Positions 54,888 to 63,859 of a stretch of 64,000 nt of DNA are shown one piece after another; the stretch's first letter is position 1; each line of letters begins with the position of its first letter. Source of the stretch: Azoarcus sp. (GTDB taxonomy: Bacteria > Pseudomonadota > Gammaproteobacteria > Burkholderiales > Rhodocyclaceae). The translations under genes and the position numbers were made by a program. The DNA is taken from contig JAUSOD010000010.1 in the NCBI GenBank assembly GCA_030656215.1, forward strand, positions 62,001 through 126,000, read 5' to 3'. Under the pieces are notes generated by a model. The model worked only from the letters and a program-made list of their open reading frames with translations, was not told the DNA's origin and ran no database searches.

Positions 54888-55931
54888 TCACTCTTCTCTT
54901 TCAGGGGCAAGTGCAACCACACGATTTCGGCCCTGACGCTTCGCTTCGTAAATGCCGTCATCCGCACGCCGCATCAGGCTTCGGACGGTTTCCTGAGGCC
55001 GCAGTTGCGATACGCCCACACTGATCGTGCACCGGATGGTGATGCCGGACGACAGGCACAAGGGGGTGGAGGAAAAAGCGGTGCAAAGGCGGTTGGCCAG
55101 CTGGATGGCGGCATCGAGCGCCGTTCCGGGGAGGAGCACGGCAAACTCCTCGCCGCCATAGCGAAACGCCGCATCCGAGCTGCGTATGCAGCTCTGCATG
55201 ACGCGAGCCAGGGCCTGCAACACGTTATCGCCTTCGAGGTGCCCATAGGTGTCGTTGAGTCGCTTGAAGTTGTCGGCGTCAAGCAACAACAGCGACAGCG
55301 GCTGTCCATAACGTGTCGAGCGGTCGCATTCGCTTTCGAGTCTGGTAAAGAAGTGACGGGAGTTGAACAGGCCGGTCAAACCGTCGGTGATGCTCATCAG
55401 CCGATAGCGCTCTTCACTATCACGTAGTGCTTGGTCAGCCCGCTTCTGCTCGGTGACGTCCTGCAGCGTTTCAATCGCGCCGACAAGCTGACCCGCCGGG
55501 TCAAGCAGCGGAGCCGCGGTAAAGAACAGCCAGCGTCCGCCGTCACCGATCTCGGGAAAATAATCCTCCGCCTCGAAGGCCCCCTCGATCAGCTGCGAAC
55601 GCCTGAACTTGCCGTGATAAAAGCGATCGACATCGCCTTCCAGGGCGCCATCGAGAATCAGGTCCGCGAGCGTCGGACGCGAGCTCGGATAGAACGCCTG
55701 CCACTGCAGCCGACTGCCGATCATTTCTGCGGCAGCATGCCCAGAGAGTGCCGCCAGGGCGCGATTCCAGTGCGCAATCAAATGGTCGCGGTTGAGCACG
55801 AAAATTGGAATCGGGCAGCAATCCACGCCTTCGGCCAGCATGAAGCCTGCCGACGGGCCCAAAGCTTCCACGCCAGGCTGGAGCGGCAGCAAACACTCCC
55901 CCGAATTGTCTAGTCCAGGATCGGTAAACAT
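54888..55931 (-). CDS. PAS-GGDEF diguanylate cyclase
   Basis: 347 aa from ATG 55931. A PAS domain (CCPIPIFVLNRDHLIAHWNRALAALSG; about residues 35-165) with a PAC tail is followed by a GGDEF domain. The active site reads RYGGEEF and the product-inhibition site RSSD lies at the canonical distance before it. No membrane segment, so a cytoplasmic cyclic-di-GMP synthase with PAS sensing, active and feedback-inhibited by prediction. Confidence 0.9.
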   Translation of the reverse strand: MFTDPGLDNSGECLLPLQPGVEALGPSAGFMLAEGVDCCPIPIFVLNRDHLIAHWNRALAALSGHAAAEMIGSRLQWQAFYPSSRPTLADLILDGALEGDVDRFYHGKFRRSQLIEGAFEAEDYFPEIGDGGRWLFFTAAPLLDPAGQLVGAIETLQDVTEQKRADQALRDSEERYRLMSITDGLTGLFNSRHFFTRLESECDRSTRYGQPLSLLLLDADNFKRLNDTYGHLEGDNVLQALARVMQSCIRSSDAAFRYGGEEFAVLLPGTALDAAIQLANRLCTAFSSTPLCLSSGITIRCTISVGVSQLRPQETVRSLMRRADDGIYEAKRQGRNRVVALAPEREE

Positions 55932-56056
55932 CCACTTTTTGTTTTTGCCCGAATGGACGCCCACTATCCTCCCGCATCGGGGCGAACGCAAGCATCAGGG
56001 CGGGCCGCCCGAGCGCAAGCCCTGCGGCGCGATTGCCGGCCTGGTCCGGCCGCGCT

Positions 56057-56992
56057 TCAGCTTCTTGAAGCCTTGCCGTCAGCGGCTGTCTGCGCAAGCG
56101 GTGTCTGATGTCGGGAGCTGCGATAGAACGCCACAATGCGGCGCACATATTCCTGCGTTTCAGCATATGGCGGAACGCCGCTGAATCGTGCTACTGCACC
56201 TTCCCCGGCGTTGTACGCGGCTGCTGCGAGCACCACATCGCCTTCGAAGCGATCCAGCAGCCAGCGCAGGTAGGCAAGTCCCCCGCGTACATTCTGCTCG
56301 GGGTCCATCGCGTCGCGCACCCCGAAGCGGGCGGCCGTTTCGGGGATGAGCTGCATCAGGCCCTGGGCATTCTTGGGCGAGCGCGCAGCGGCGTTGAAGT
56401 TCGATTCGGTACGCACAATCGCCAGCGCCAGACGCGAGTCAATCCGGAAGCGTGGCGCCAGCCGCTGGATCAGCCGCGCATGGCTGCGGCGCTCACCGGT
56501 AAGCGATGCCACGAAGCGGTCCACCACATCGTGGGGCACCACTGCCTCGGCATCGGCGAGCAGGCTTTCGTCGTCGGACAGCAGGCAGTGCGGCAAGTCT
56601 TCGCCCGGACCCGCGTCGGCGCCTTGCACGAGGAGCGCTTCCGCACCCTCGTGCCCCTGCCGGGCGGCCAGCGCCAGCACCGAAATTGCGCTGCTACGCT
56701 GGTGCGCCATTCCGCGCTCCAGCAGCAACAAGCGGCCCAGCATGTATTGGCCTTCGATGCTGCCATGTCGTGCTGCCGCACAGTAGCGGGCGGCCGCCTG
56801 GTGCGGCTGCTTACGGATTTCTGCGCGATAGCCGTCCTCGAGCAGGCGCGCGAGCACGGGCGGTTCGTCCGACCATGCCGGCGCGCCATTCTCCCGCGCC
56901 ATGCTGGCGCTGGCTGTGCCGGATGCCAGCACGGCTAGCATCAGCCCTATGAGGCGCGCGCGGATAAAGAGGGGGCAGGCGGGAAAGGGCAT
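56057..56992 (-). CDS. Lytic transglycosylase with Sel1-like repeats
   Basis: 311 aa from ATG 56992 with a signal peptide (LIGLMLAVLASGTASA). Sel1/TPR-like repeats (AARYCAAARHGSIEGQYMLGRLLL) occupy about residues 60-130. A C-terminal SLT domain has the catalytic Glu in RTESNFNA, GLMQLIPETAARFGV and AYNAGEGAV. It cleaves peptidoglycan glycan strands in the periplasm. Confidence 0.9.
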   Translation of the reverse strand: MPFPACPLFIRARLIGLMLAVLASGTASASMARENGAPAWSDEPPVLARLLEDGYRAEIRKQPHQAAARYCAAARHGSIEGQYMLGRLLLLERGMAHQRSSAISVLALAARQGHEGAEALLVQGADAGPGEDLPHCLLSDDESLLADAEAVVPHDVVDRFVASLTGERRSHARLIQRLAPRFRIDSRLALAIVRTESNFNAAARSPKNAQGLMQLIPETAARFGVRDAMDPEQNVRGGLAYLRWLLDRFEGDVVLAAAAYNAGEGAVARFSGVPPYAETQEYVRRIVAFYRSSRHQTPLAQTAADGKASRS

Positions 56993-57180
56993 CGGAGTCC
57001 GGAGGAGTCGGTGTTGCCCTACTGTACCTTGTAGCTGGTCGGCGGCCTGTGACGCTTGTCCGCACCGATCGCGAGTTGTGCCCGACAGATGCACGATAGT
57101 GCGCGACGGACCGAGACCAGCATTGCGGAACGAAGCACGCAAGCGCGCAGTCGACGCAGTTCAACGACTGGATCGCGACC

Positions 57181-57381
57181 ATGCCCAACAAAATCGCTCC
57201 CGCTTCAACGAAGTTCAAGATCTATCAGGACGAGGTCAAGCTGGCTCATACCAGCCATTGGGATCTGGATTACCTCAGCCAGACCGAGCTCGACGCCCTG
57301 CTGGCACAAGAGCGACCAGCCGATGCGGGGGCTGCGCAGGTGCCGCGCGAGGTGCCGGGCAAACCTGGCCTGAAGCCATGA
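57181..57381 (+). CDS. Small hypothetical protein
   Basis: 66 aa starting MPNKIAPASTKFKIYQDEVK, with a leucine/acid-rich helical middle (LDYLSQTELDALLAQ). The residue mix looks protein-like and it precedes msrA on the same strand by 46 bp, but the ribosome-binding site is weak. Family not recognised. Confidence 0.5.
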   Translation: MPNKIAPASTKFKIYQDEVKLAHTSHWDLDYLSQTELDALLAQERPADAGAAQVPREVPGKPGLKP

Positions 57382-57427
57382 ATCCGGCGGTCTGCCACAT
57401 CACCATAGGAAGAACGGAGTGAAGCGA

Positions 57428-58054
57428 ATGACGATGACGAGGATGACTGCACCGCTGCTGGTCCTCTGGATGTGCGGCAGCTTGCCCGCGTTTGCGGCAG
57501 CGCCGGAGGCCGCCGCAGCGCCGCCTGCGGAAATGCGTGCGACGGCGATTTTTGCGGGGGGCTGTTTCTGGTGTACCGAGTCGGACTTCGAGAAACTGCC
57601 TGGCGTGATCGAGGCCGAATCGGGCTACACCGCCGGCAAGACCCCCAATCCGACCTACGAGGAGGTCAGTGCCGGTTACAGCGGTCACACCGAGGCGGTG
57701 CGGGTGATCTACGACCCGGCCAAGGTCAGTTACCCGCAACTGGTCGAATACTTCTGGCGGACCATCGACCCCACGGTCAAGGACCGCCAGTTCTGCGACA
57801 TTGGCTCGCAATACCGGTCCGGCATCTACTGGCAGAACGAGGGCGAACGAAAGGTGGTTGAAGACAGCCGCGACGCGCTGCTCAAGAGCGGTAAGGTGTC
57901 CCGTATCCACACCGAAATTCTGCCCGCGTCAGTGTTCTATCCGGCCGAGGCTTACCATCAGGACTACTACAAGAAAAACCCGCTGCGATATTCCTACTAT
58001 CGCCGCGGATGTGGGCGCGATGCACGCCTGGAGAGCATCTGGGGCAGCCGCTGA
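57428..58054 (+). CDS. msrA: Periplasmic peptide-methionine (S)-S-oxide reductase
   Basis: 208 aa from ATG 57428 (GGAG 8 bp upstream; GTG 57419 is the alternative). A signal peptide (LLVLWMCGSLPAFAA) distinguishes it from the cytosolic form. The catalytic motif GGCFWCTE has the nucleophile C46 with C49. FCDIGSQYRSGIYW and AEAYHQDYYKKNP complete the signature. It repairs oxidised methionines in exported proteins; no msrB is adjacent. Confidence 0.92.
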   Translation: MTMTRMTAPLLVLWMCGSLPAFAAAPEAAAAPPAEMRATAIFAGGCFWCTESDFEKLPGVIEAESGYTAGKTPNPTYEEVSAGYSGHTEAVRVIYDPAKVSYPQLVEYFWRTIDPTVKDRQFCDIGSQYRSGIYWQNEGERKVVEDSRDALLKSGKVSRIHTEILPASVFYPAEAYHQDYYKKNPLRYSYYRRGCGRDARLESIWGSR

Positions 58055-58056
58055 CG

Positions 58057-58088
58057 ACCTCCCCGGCGGTTTATGCCGCGGGGGAGGT
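58057..58088 (+). terminator. Hairpin after msrA
   Basis: Stem ACCTCCCC (58057-58064) with GGGGAGGT (58081-58088), extended by GGC/GCC inside. Only two Ts follow, so a weak intrinsic terminator at best. Confidence 0.5.
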
Positions 58089-58154
58089 TTGCAGAGGTGA
58101 CTTGTCGTGCCGTGATGAGCAGCAGCCACTCTTCCTTATACCGGCAAAAAGAAC

Positions 58155-58183
58155 TTGAATTAACTAGACGACCGGTCTAATAT
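58155..58183 (+). promoter_or_regulatory. sigma70 promoter with embedded AcuR/NemR-type operator
   Basis: TTGAAT (58155-58160) and TAATAT (58178-58183) are spaced by 17 bp. Within the spacer and reaching the -10 lies the inverted repeat TAGAC-GACCG-GTCTA (58165-58179), the kind of site bound by NemR/AcuR repressors. The predicted transcription start falls on or within a base of the ATG at 58191, so the repressor mRNA may be leaderless. Confidence 0.7.
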
Positions 58184-58190
58184 AGATTCC

Positions 58191-58826
58191 ATGAAACTAA
58201 CCTCTCCTGGCCGGGGTGGTCGTCCGCCGCGGCAGGACGGCGCCCGCGAGCAGACCCGCGACGCATTGCTCCGTGCTGGCACTGAAATCCTGACCGAGCA
58301 TGGCTTTGCCAGTACCGGTATCGATATGGTGCTCAAGCGTGTCGGGGTGCCCAAGGGCTCGTTCTATTACTACTTCCAGAGCAAGGAAGACTTTGGTGCG
58401 GCGGTGATCGACAGTTATGCCGCCTACTTTGCACGCAAGCTCGACCGTTCGCTGCTCAATGAGCAAATGCCACCGCTCGAGCGTGTGGTGGCTTTTGTCG
58501 AGGATGCCAAGCTCGGCATGTCGCGCTTCGAGTTTCGCCGTGGTTGTCTGATCGGCAACCTTGGGCAGGAACTGGGCGCGCTCAACGAGAACTACCGGTT
58601 GCAACTCGAAGGCGTGTTCCGGGACTGGCAGCGGCGCCTGGCGACCTGTCTCGAAGCGGCCCGAAGCGCCGGGCAGCTTGCACCGGACGCCGACCCCGCG
58701 GCATTGGCCGAGTTCTTCTGGATCGGCTGGGAGGGCGCGGTGCTGCGGGCCAAGCTGGTTCGTAGTGCGGCACCGCTCGATTGCTTCTTCAACGGATTTG
58801 TTGCGGCCTTGCCGCGCACAGCATGA
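58191..58826 (+). CDS. acuR: TetR-family repressor, AcuR/NemR type
   Basis: 211 aa. N-terminal HTH ([48 protein letters not shown]) followed by the ligand domain with [15 protein letters not shown], where the cysteine matches the electrophile-sensing position of NemR/AcuR relatives. It is upstream of an AcuI-like reductase gene (20 bp gap) and overlaps its own operator region, so autorepression and induction by acrylate or another electrophile are likely. Confidence 0.83.
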   Translation: MKLTSPGRGGRPPRQDGAREQTRDALLRAGTEILTEHGFASTGIDMVLKRVGVPKGSFYYYFQSKEDFGAAVIDSYAAYFARKLDRSLLNEQMPPLERVVAFVEDAKLGMSRFEFRRGCLIGNLGQELGALNENYRLQLEGVFRDWQRRLATCLEAARSAGQLAPDADPAALAEFFWIGWEGAVLRAKLVRSAAPLDCFFNGFVAALPRTA

Positions 58827-58846
58827 CCACACACGGAGGACAGATC

Positions 58847-59830
58847 ATGTTCAAAGGTATTCTGATCGAGAAAGACGACGCCGGTTACCGTGCGGGCCTT
58901 GCCGAACTCGACGACACCCAATTGCCGGAAGGCGACGTCACGGTAAAGGTGCAGTACAGCACGCTCAACTACAAGGACGGCCTGGCCATTACCGGCAAGG
59001 GCCCGGTGGTGCGCCGCTTTCCGCTGGTGCCGGGCATCGACCTGGTTGGTACGGTGGAAGCGAGCACCCATGAAGGCATCGCCGTTGGCGATAGCGTGGT
59101 GCTCAACGGCTGGGGCGTGGGCGAAAACCACTGGGGCGGGCTGGCGCAAAAGGCACGGCTCAAGGGCGAGTGGCTGGTACCGCTGCCGGCCGCCTTCACC
59201 CCGCGTCAGGCCATGTCCATCGGCACCGCTGGCTATACCGCCATGCTGTGCGTGATGGCGCTTGAACGGCATGGCGTGACCCCGGATCAGGGCGAGATCC
59301 TGGTTACCGGCGCCAATGGCGGCGTGGGCAGCGTGGCGGTCGCCTTGCTCGGCAAACTTGGCTATACCGTGGTCGCGTCCACTGGCCGTCCGGCGGAGGC
59401 GACCTATCTGAGATCGCTCGGTGCCACCGAAGTCATCGACCGCGCTCAGTTCACCGAGCCTGGCCGGGTGCTGGCGAAAGAGCGCTGGGCGGGCGCGATC
59501 GACACCGTCGGCAGCCACACCCTGGCCAACGTCTGCGCCAGCACCCGTTACCGCGGCACCGTGGCCGCCTGCGGGCTTGCGCAGGGCATGGATTTTCCGT
59601 CGTCGGTGGCGCCGTTCATCCTGCGTGGCGTGACCCTGGTCGGGGTGGATAGCGTGATGTGCCCGCGTGCCGAACGGCTCGAAGCCTGGGCGCGCCTCGG
59701 TCGCGATCTGGACATTGCCAAGCTGGACCTCATCACCCACGAGATCGCGCTGACAGAGGCGATTCCGGCCGCGGCCGAGCTGATCGCCGGCCACATCCGT
59801 GGCAGGGTGGTGGTGGATGTAAATCGCTGA
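58847..59830 (+). CDS. acuI: AcuI-like acryloyl-CoA reductase (MDR family)
   Basis: 327 aa from ATG 58847 with GGAGGA upstream. Medium-chain reductase without zinc ligands. [49 protein letters not shown] (NADPH fold) and [24 protein letters not shown] are typical of AcuI/YhdH. It reduces acryloyl-CoA to propionyl-CoA with NADPH and protects against acrylate toxicity; YhdH-like quinone-reductase naming is the alternative. Confidence 0.87.
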   Translation: MFKGILIEKDDAGYRAGLAELDDTQLPEGDVTVKVQYSTLNYKDGLAITGKGPVVRRFPLVPGIDLVGTVEASTHEGIAVGDSVVLNGWGVGENHWGGLAQKARLKGEWLVPLPAAFTPRQAMSIGTAGYTAMLCVMALERHGVTPDQGEILVTGANGGVGSVAVALLGKLGYTVVASTGRPAEATYLRSLGATEVIDRAQFTEPGRVLAKERWAGAIDTVGSHTLANVCASTRYRGTVAACGLAQGMDFPSSVAPFILRGVTLVGVDSVMCPRAERLEAWARLGRDLDIAKLDLITHEIALTEAIPAAAELIAGHIRGRVVVDVNR

Positions 59831-59867
59831 ACCAACAACAAACACCAAAAATCAGCAGGAGACCCGT

Positions 59868-60449
59868 ATGTCAGACAGCATCATCAGCCGCTTTCCCGTT
59901 CCCGAACTCGTCGACCTGCCCGCGGACATCCGCGCGCGGATTCTTGCGGTGCAGGATAAGGCTGGCTTCGTGCCCAACGTCTTCCTGATGCTGGCCCACC
60001 GGCCGGCGGAGTTCCGTGCCTTCTTCGACTACCACGATGCGCTGATGGAAAAGGATGTCGGCCTGACCAAGGCCGAGCGCGAAATGATCGTGGTGGCCAC
60101 CTCGGCCGCAGGCGAATGCCTGTATTGCGTGGTCGCGCACGGCGCCGTGCTGCGCATCCGGGCGAAGAATCCGCGTGTTGCTGATCAGCTGGCCACCAAC
60201 TACCGCAAGGCCGAGATCACCCCGCGCCAGCGCGCGATGCTCGACTTTGCGCTCAGGCTGTCTACTCGCGGCGGCACGATCGAGGACGCCGACCTCGAAC
60301 CCTTGTTCGCCCACGGCTTCGACCACGAGGCAATCTGGGATATCGGCGCCATCACCGCCTTCTTCAGCATGAGCAACCGCTTGGTGCACCTGACCGCAAC
60401 GCCGCCCAACCCCGAGTTCTACCTGATGGGACGGCTGCCAAAGGCTTGA
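59868..60449 (+). CDS. AhpD-like peroxidase-related carboxymuconolactone decarboxylase family protein
   Basis: 193 aa. It has the AhpD core with the redox pair in ECLYCVVAHGA (CxxC) and FVPNVFLMLAHRP, FRAFFDYHDALM of the peroxidase-related subfamily. It lies 37 bp after acuI on the same strand, so it probably belongs to the acuR-acuI transcript and responds to the same electrophile stress. Confidence 0.87.
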   Translation: MSDSIISRFPVPELVDLPADIRARILAVQDKAGFVPNVFLMLAHRPAEFRAFFDYHDALMEKDVGLTKAEREMIVVATSAAGECLYCVVAHGAVLRIRAKNPRVADQLATNYRKAEITPRQRAMLDFALRLSTRGGTIEDADLEPLFAHGFDHEAIWDIGAITAFFSMSNRLVHLTATPPNPEFYLMGRLPKA

Positions 60450-60587
60450 CCGGGTTCGCCGCTGCCGATCTCCGGCACGGCGTCGGCGGGTGGCAACATG
60501 CGCAGCAGGGCAGGCTGGATCACATGGCGCTTATGTTCGGTGGCGGGGGCAAACTGGCGCGGGTTTGAATACCCGCGCGCGCCTGCC

Positions 60588-60983
60588 CTATTCGGCCCAG
60601 CGCATCGTCGTGCGCGCGCCGCCGCCCGGCTTAAGGTCGAACCATTCGGAACGCTTCTCGCCGCCGAACTCCGTGCTGACCCGGTAGCGTCCCGCCTTTT
60701 GCACGTCGACATGCCCCACCGGCCCACACTCGGATGCCGCGCTGAGGTCGTTCAGAGGGTCGTCGACGCGGGTCTGAACGCCGGCCAGATAAGCGCTGTC
60801 GGTGGTGGTGAACAGGATCGTCAGTGCGTGCTTTCCGGTGTCGGCGCGAAGCTGTGTCGACTCCTCCACACCGATGCCACCGCAGATCAGACTGATGCCG
60901 TCTGCTGCAGCTACGGTGGCGGGTAACGCAAGTGCGCTTGCGCAACACACCGCAAAGAATGTCTTTCGAATTCCGTTTTCCAT
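60588..60983 (-). CDS. Small exported protein of unknown function
   Basis: 131 aa from ATG 60983 (GGAGA upstream; ATG 60995 is the alternative). Signal peptide cleaved near VAAA-DGI. The mature part is beta-rich with two cysteines (SLICGGIGVEES, SECGPVGHVDV) likely forming a disulfide. No family recognised. The next gene on this strand (FIST) ends 74 bp upstream. Confidence 0.75.
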   Translation of the reverse strand: MENGIRKTFFAVCCASALALPATVAAADGISLICGGIGVEESTQLRADTGKHALTILFTTTDSAYLAGVQTRVDDPLNDLSAASECGPVGHVDVQKAGRYRVSTEFGGEKRSEWFDLKPGGGARTTMRWAE

Positions 60984-61056
60984 ACCTGTCTCCATGGTCA
61001 GTTCATGACCTTTATCAGTTCGTGGTGTTAATTCATGTTCATGACGGCGTCTGCGA

Positions 61057-62238
61057 TCACGCCGCCATGGTGAATACCGTCAGTACCCCGGTGTAGCCGT
61101 AGAGCCGGTCTCGGGCGATCTCGCCACCGGCGAAGAAACCCACCAGCGGCATTTCGCCGAGCACCCTGCTTATTGCCTGCATTTCCGCGTCTGGGCTGCC
61201 GAAATGCGGCCCGCCGCGGCCGACGCAGCTTACGTAGATGGCGCCCGCCACGCGCTGGCCGCCGGTCGCGAGCTCGTCCCGGATCTCGGTCGCAATCCGC
61301 TCCACGTCGGCCAGTGCGGCCTCCGGATCGCGGCGGCAAAACGCAAGTCGGGTTCCTGTTTCCACCTCCTCGGCCACTGCGAGCACCCGCGAGCGCGGGT
61401 CGAGCCCGACGATGTGTCGGACCAGGGTGTCGGTGCCGAAGCGGCCGGGTGCGCCAGCGTTGCTCTCCTCGTACTCGATGCTGCGGCGCAAGCCGACCAG
61501 GGTCGACGACAGCGCCACGGCCATCTCGTTGGTCGGCGCGTCGTTCTTGAGCCCCAGATCCTTCAGTGCGCAGGCCAGCGCGGGTTGTCCGTCGAGGGTG
61601 ATCACCACGTTGTTTTCCGCCCGGGTCACCGCGCGCTGCGGCCCTAGCGGCTGACACCCCTGGGTGACCCGTGACACGATGCCCACCTCCGCACTGAAGG
61701 CCACGCCCGACAGCCCCCCGGTCAGCACCGCATCGGCAATCTGCAGCGTGCGGGTGCGCGCCGACGACAAGCCGCCAAACAGGTAGCCGGTTGCGGTGCG
61801 CTCGGCCAGCTCAGGTAGCAGCTCCTGCAGATCGGGTGCGCTGCCGTCGGCATGCACCAGCGCGGTATGTGCCGCAAAGTCCTCCGGGTGCAGGGGCTGA
61901 CGCCCGGAGAACAGCCGGAACGCGGTGCGTGGCAGCGGCGCGAGCATCAGCGCCAGCGCCGGCTCGTCGATGTACTCGACACCGCTGGCAGCAATCCCGA
62001 TGCCCACCGTGCCGGTCCAGTGCACGCCCGGCAGACGGTGTTGCAGCTCGGCGAGCATCTCTTCGGCGGCGTCGGCAAAGTGGTCGGTCAAATAGCACCA
62101 GCCCAGCGTGAACTCCACCGGGGCGCCGCGAGCCACAACGGCTTTGAGGTCGCGCTCAAGCCGCCCGAGGCAGCGCGCCAGGGCGGTGCGCCAGTCCGGG
62201 TCGGTCGCATGTGCGGTGATAAAGGGGGATCGGATCAT
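61057..62238 (-). CDS. FIST signal-transduction protein
   Basis: 393 aa from ATG 62238 (GGAG upstream). It has FIST-N (VEFTLGWCYLTDHFADAAEEML, GTVGIGIAASGVEY) and FIST-C (GRGGPHFGSPDAEMQAI, LVGFFAGGEIARDRLYGYTGVLTVF). These domains are thought to bind small ligands such as amino acids. It stands alone rather than fused to a kinase or MCP, so its partner is unknown. Confidence 0.88.
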   Translation of the reverse strand: MIRSPFITAHATDPDWRTALARCLGRLERDLKAVVARGAPVEFTLGWCYLTDHFADAAEEMLAELQHRLPGVHWTGTVGIGIAASGVEYIDEPALALMLAPLPRTAFRLFSGRQPLHPEDFAAHTALVHADGSAPDLQELLPELAERTATGYLFGGLSSARTRTLQIADAVLTGGLSGVAFSAEVGIVSRVTQGCQPLGPQRAVTRAENNVVITLDGQPALACALKDLGLKNDAPTNEMAVALSSTLVGLRRSIEYEESNAGAPGRFGTDTLVRHIVGLDPRSRVLAVAEEVETGTRLAFCRRDPEAALADVERIATEIRDELATGGQRVAGAIYVSCVGRGGPHFGSPDAEMQAISRVLGEMPLVGFFAGGEIARDRLYGYTGVLTVFTMAA

Positions 62239-62353
62239 GTTGGGTGACTCCACATCGGTAAGCTTGGAAACTTCGACATCGAACATCGCGCCGCGTTTGG
62301 TCCGATGCGACGAGGATTACCCCCTGTTACCGCAGCATGCCCGAGCCGCCCCT

Positions 62354-62599
62354 TCATCGCTTGCGGATCATGCCCACCACCACCAGCAGCACGATCGCAC
62401 CGACCACCGAGCCGATGAAGCCGGCACCCTGTCCGGCGTGGTACAGCCCCATTGCCTGCCCGCCGTAGGTTGCAATCATGGAGCCGCCAATACCCAGCAG
62501 GATGGTCATGATCCAGCCCATCTGGTCGTTGCCGGGTTTGAGCAGACGTGCAATGAGGCCGATGATCAGGCCGATGAAGATGGTCGAGATGATGCCCAT
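62354..62599 (-). CDS. GlsB/YeaQ/YmgE family membrane protein
   Basis: 81 aa, three hydrophobic helices rich in glycine (IISTIFIGLIIGLIARLL, GWIMTILLGIGGSMIATYGG, GFIGSVVGAIVLLVVVGMI). The KPG motif after the first helix and overall length are typical. Small inner-membrane protein, often stress-induced; molecular role unknown. Confidence 0.9.
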   Translation of the reverse strand: MGIISTIFIGLIIGLIARLLKPGNDQMGWIMTILLGIGGSMIATYGGQAMGLYHAGQGAGFIGSVVGAIVLLVVVGMIRKR

Positions 62600-62850
62600 G
62601 TGTTTGCTCCGGTCGTGTTTCGGGTGGAAGTGCCAGCATTGAAGCCACGTCGAACGTGGGCCGATCGCTGCGCCTGTTTCATTGTAGGCGCGCTTCGGGC
62701 TTCGGCGATCAGGCACCAGGCGGGCACGGTGTCGCGCTTTCGGTCGGGCACGCCTGTCATGCTGTGCCGATCCGCTTGATCTTGTTCAATTTAAGTTGAG
62801 CGCGAAGTGGCTAGCATGCCGATCAAATCGATTGTTTCAGGAGAAGTCAG

Positions 62851-63315
62851 ATGGTTTCGAGATCTTGCTTGCTTGCCGTGATGATAGCCGTGCTGGCTAA
62901 TGCGGCACCGCTATCGGCGGCCGAGGGTGCGCACGCCTCACCGACGCCTCCGGCCGCAGCCGAGGCCCGGCGCCCCGCCGATGCCTCACTGCGCGCCGGC
63001 ATGGAGGCCGTGCACAACACGGTTGTGATGAGGCTGGCGGCGGCCGATGGCAAGGCCTTGCAAGAGGCCGAATTCGTGGCCCTTGCCGACACGATCGACC
63101 GCCAGGTCAAGGAGATCGCCGCGGGGCGCGATTTCCATACGCGCGACGGGCGCTATCTGCAATGGTTGCTGGGTGATCTGGCCGACGGGGTGACGCTGAT
63201 GCGCACCGCGCCGCGCGCGCCGGGCAAGCGGCTGGGGCTGATGAAAGTGGCCGAAAGCCTGAACCTGTATGGCAAGGAGTTTGATCATCCTGGCTGGCAG
63301 CCCATTTCGTACTAA
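62851..63315 (+). CDS. Exported protein of unknown function
   Basis: 154 aa, ribosome-binding site AGGAGAAG. Signal peptide cleaved near LSAA-EGA; an Ala/Pro-rich linker then a helical domain (VVMRLAAADGKALQEAEFVALADTIDRQVKEIAAG). It looks like a small soluble helical bundle of the kind found in DnrO- or cytochrome-b562-like proteins, but no clear match is recognised. Confidence 0.75.
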   Translation: MVSRSCLLAVMIAVLANAAPLSAAEGAHASPTPPAAAEARRPADASLRAGMEAVHNTVVMRLAAADGKALQEAEFVALADTIDRQVKEIAAGRDFHTRDGRYLQWLLGDLADGVTLMRTAPRAPGKRLGLMKVAESLNLYGKEFDHPGWQPISY

Positions 63316-63372
63316 CCGCCGGACAGCACCCAGAGCCCCGTCCTTCGCTGCCCGCTCATGCGGACGCGATCG

Positions 63373-63771
63373 TCAGACCGCCACGGCCGAGCGCGCGTTG
63401 AATTTTTCCGCAGCGTTAGCCAGCCCGTCGAGGGTGCCGCCGTTGGCGAGCCAGGCCGCAATCCAGGCCGGCCGACGGCCGCGTCCCGACCAACTGATGT
63501 TCAGGTTGTTCGGATTGCGGTACTTCGCCGGTAGCGGTGCCTTTTTCGGGGCACTGACGCGACGCGGGGCATCGCCCGTCGTGCTGTCTGCAGGCCGGGC
63601 GCCGTTTAGCTCAAGGCGGAGATCATCCAGTGACAGCCCCGCCTCTTGTGCCAGTGCCTGCATGCGCTTGAGCAGGTCGAGCCTGGAGGCCGCCTGCCGT
63701 TTGCCGATCTCTTTGGTGATTCGGGCATCGAGTTGATGCAATTGGGACTGCGTGTAGTCGCTCAGATTCAT
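63373..63771 (-). CDS. H-NS family nucleoid protein
   Basis: 132 aa. N-terminal oligomerisation helices (LSDYTQSQLHQLDARITKEIGKRQAASRLDLL) and the C-terminal DNA-binding motif in ISWSGRGRRPAWIAAWLANG, the betaproteobacterial form of W(S/T)GRGRxP. It binds AT-rich DNA and silences it. Overlapping a stretch of AT-rich DNA upstream may indicate self-regulation. Confidence 0.92.
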   Translation of the reverse strand: MNLSDYTQSQLHQLDARITKEIGKRQAASRLDLLKRMQALAQEAGLSLDDLRLELNGARPADSTTGDAPRRVSAPKKAPLPAKYRNPNNLNISWSGRGRRPAWIAAWLANGGTLDGLANAAEKFNARSAVAV

Positions 63772-63839
63772 ATCGGGTTGTCGTGGGGCCGGGAGTGCGG
63801 GAGGTGTGCGGGTCGGGAGGTGGGTACAACGCGGTTGAC

Positions 63840-63859
63840 GATATTACCTTAGTGATATC
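63840..63859. promoter_or_regulatory. Palindrome upstream of the H-NS gene
   Basis: GATATTAC-CTTA-GTGATATC: seven of eight arm bases pair, in a short AT-rich patch about 70 bp upstream of the H-NS start. Candidate operator or part of the promoter. The remaining bases to the window end show no gene. Confidence 0.35.
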
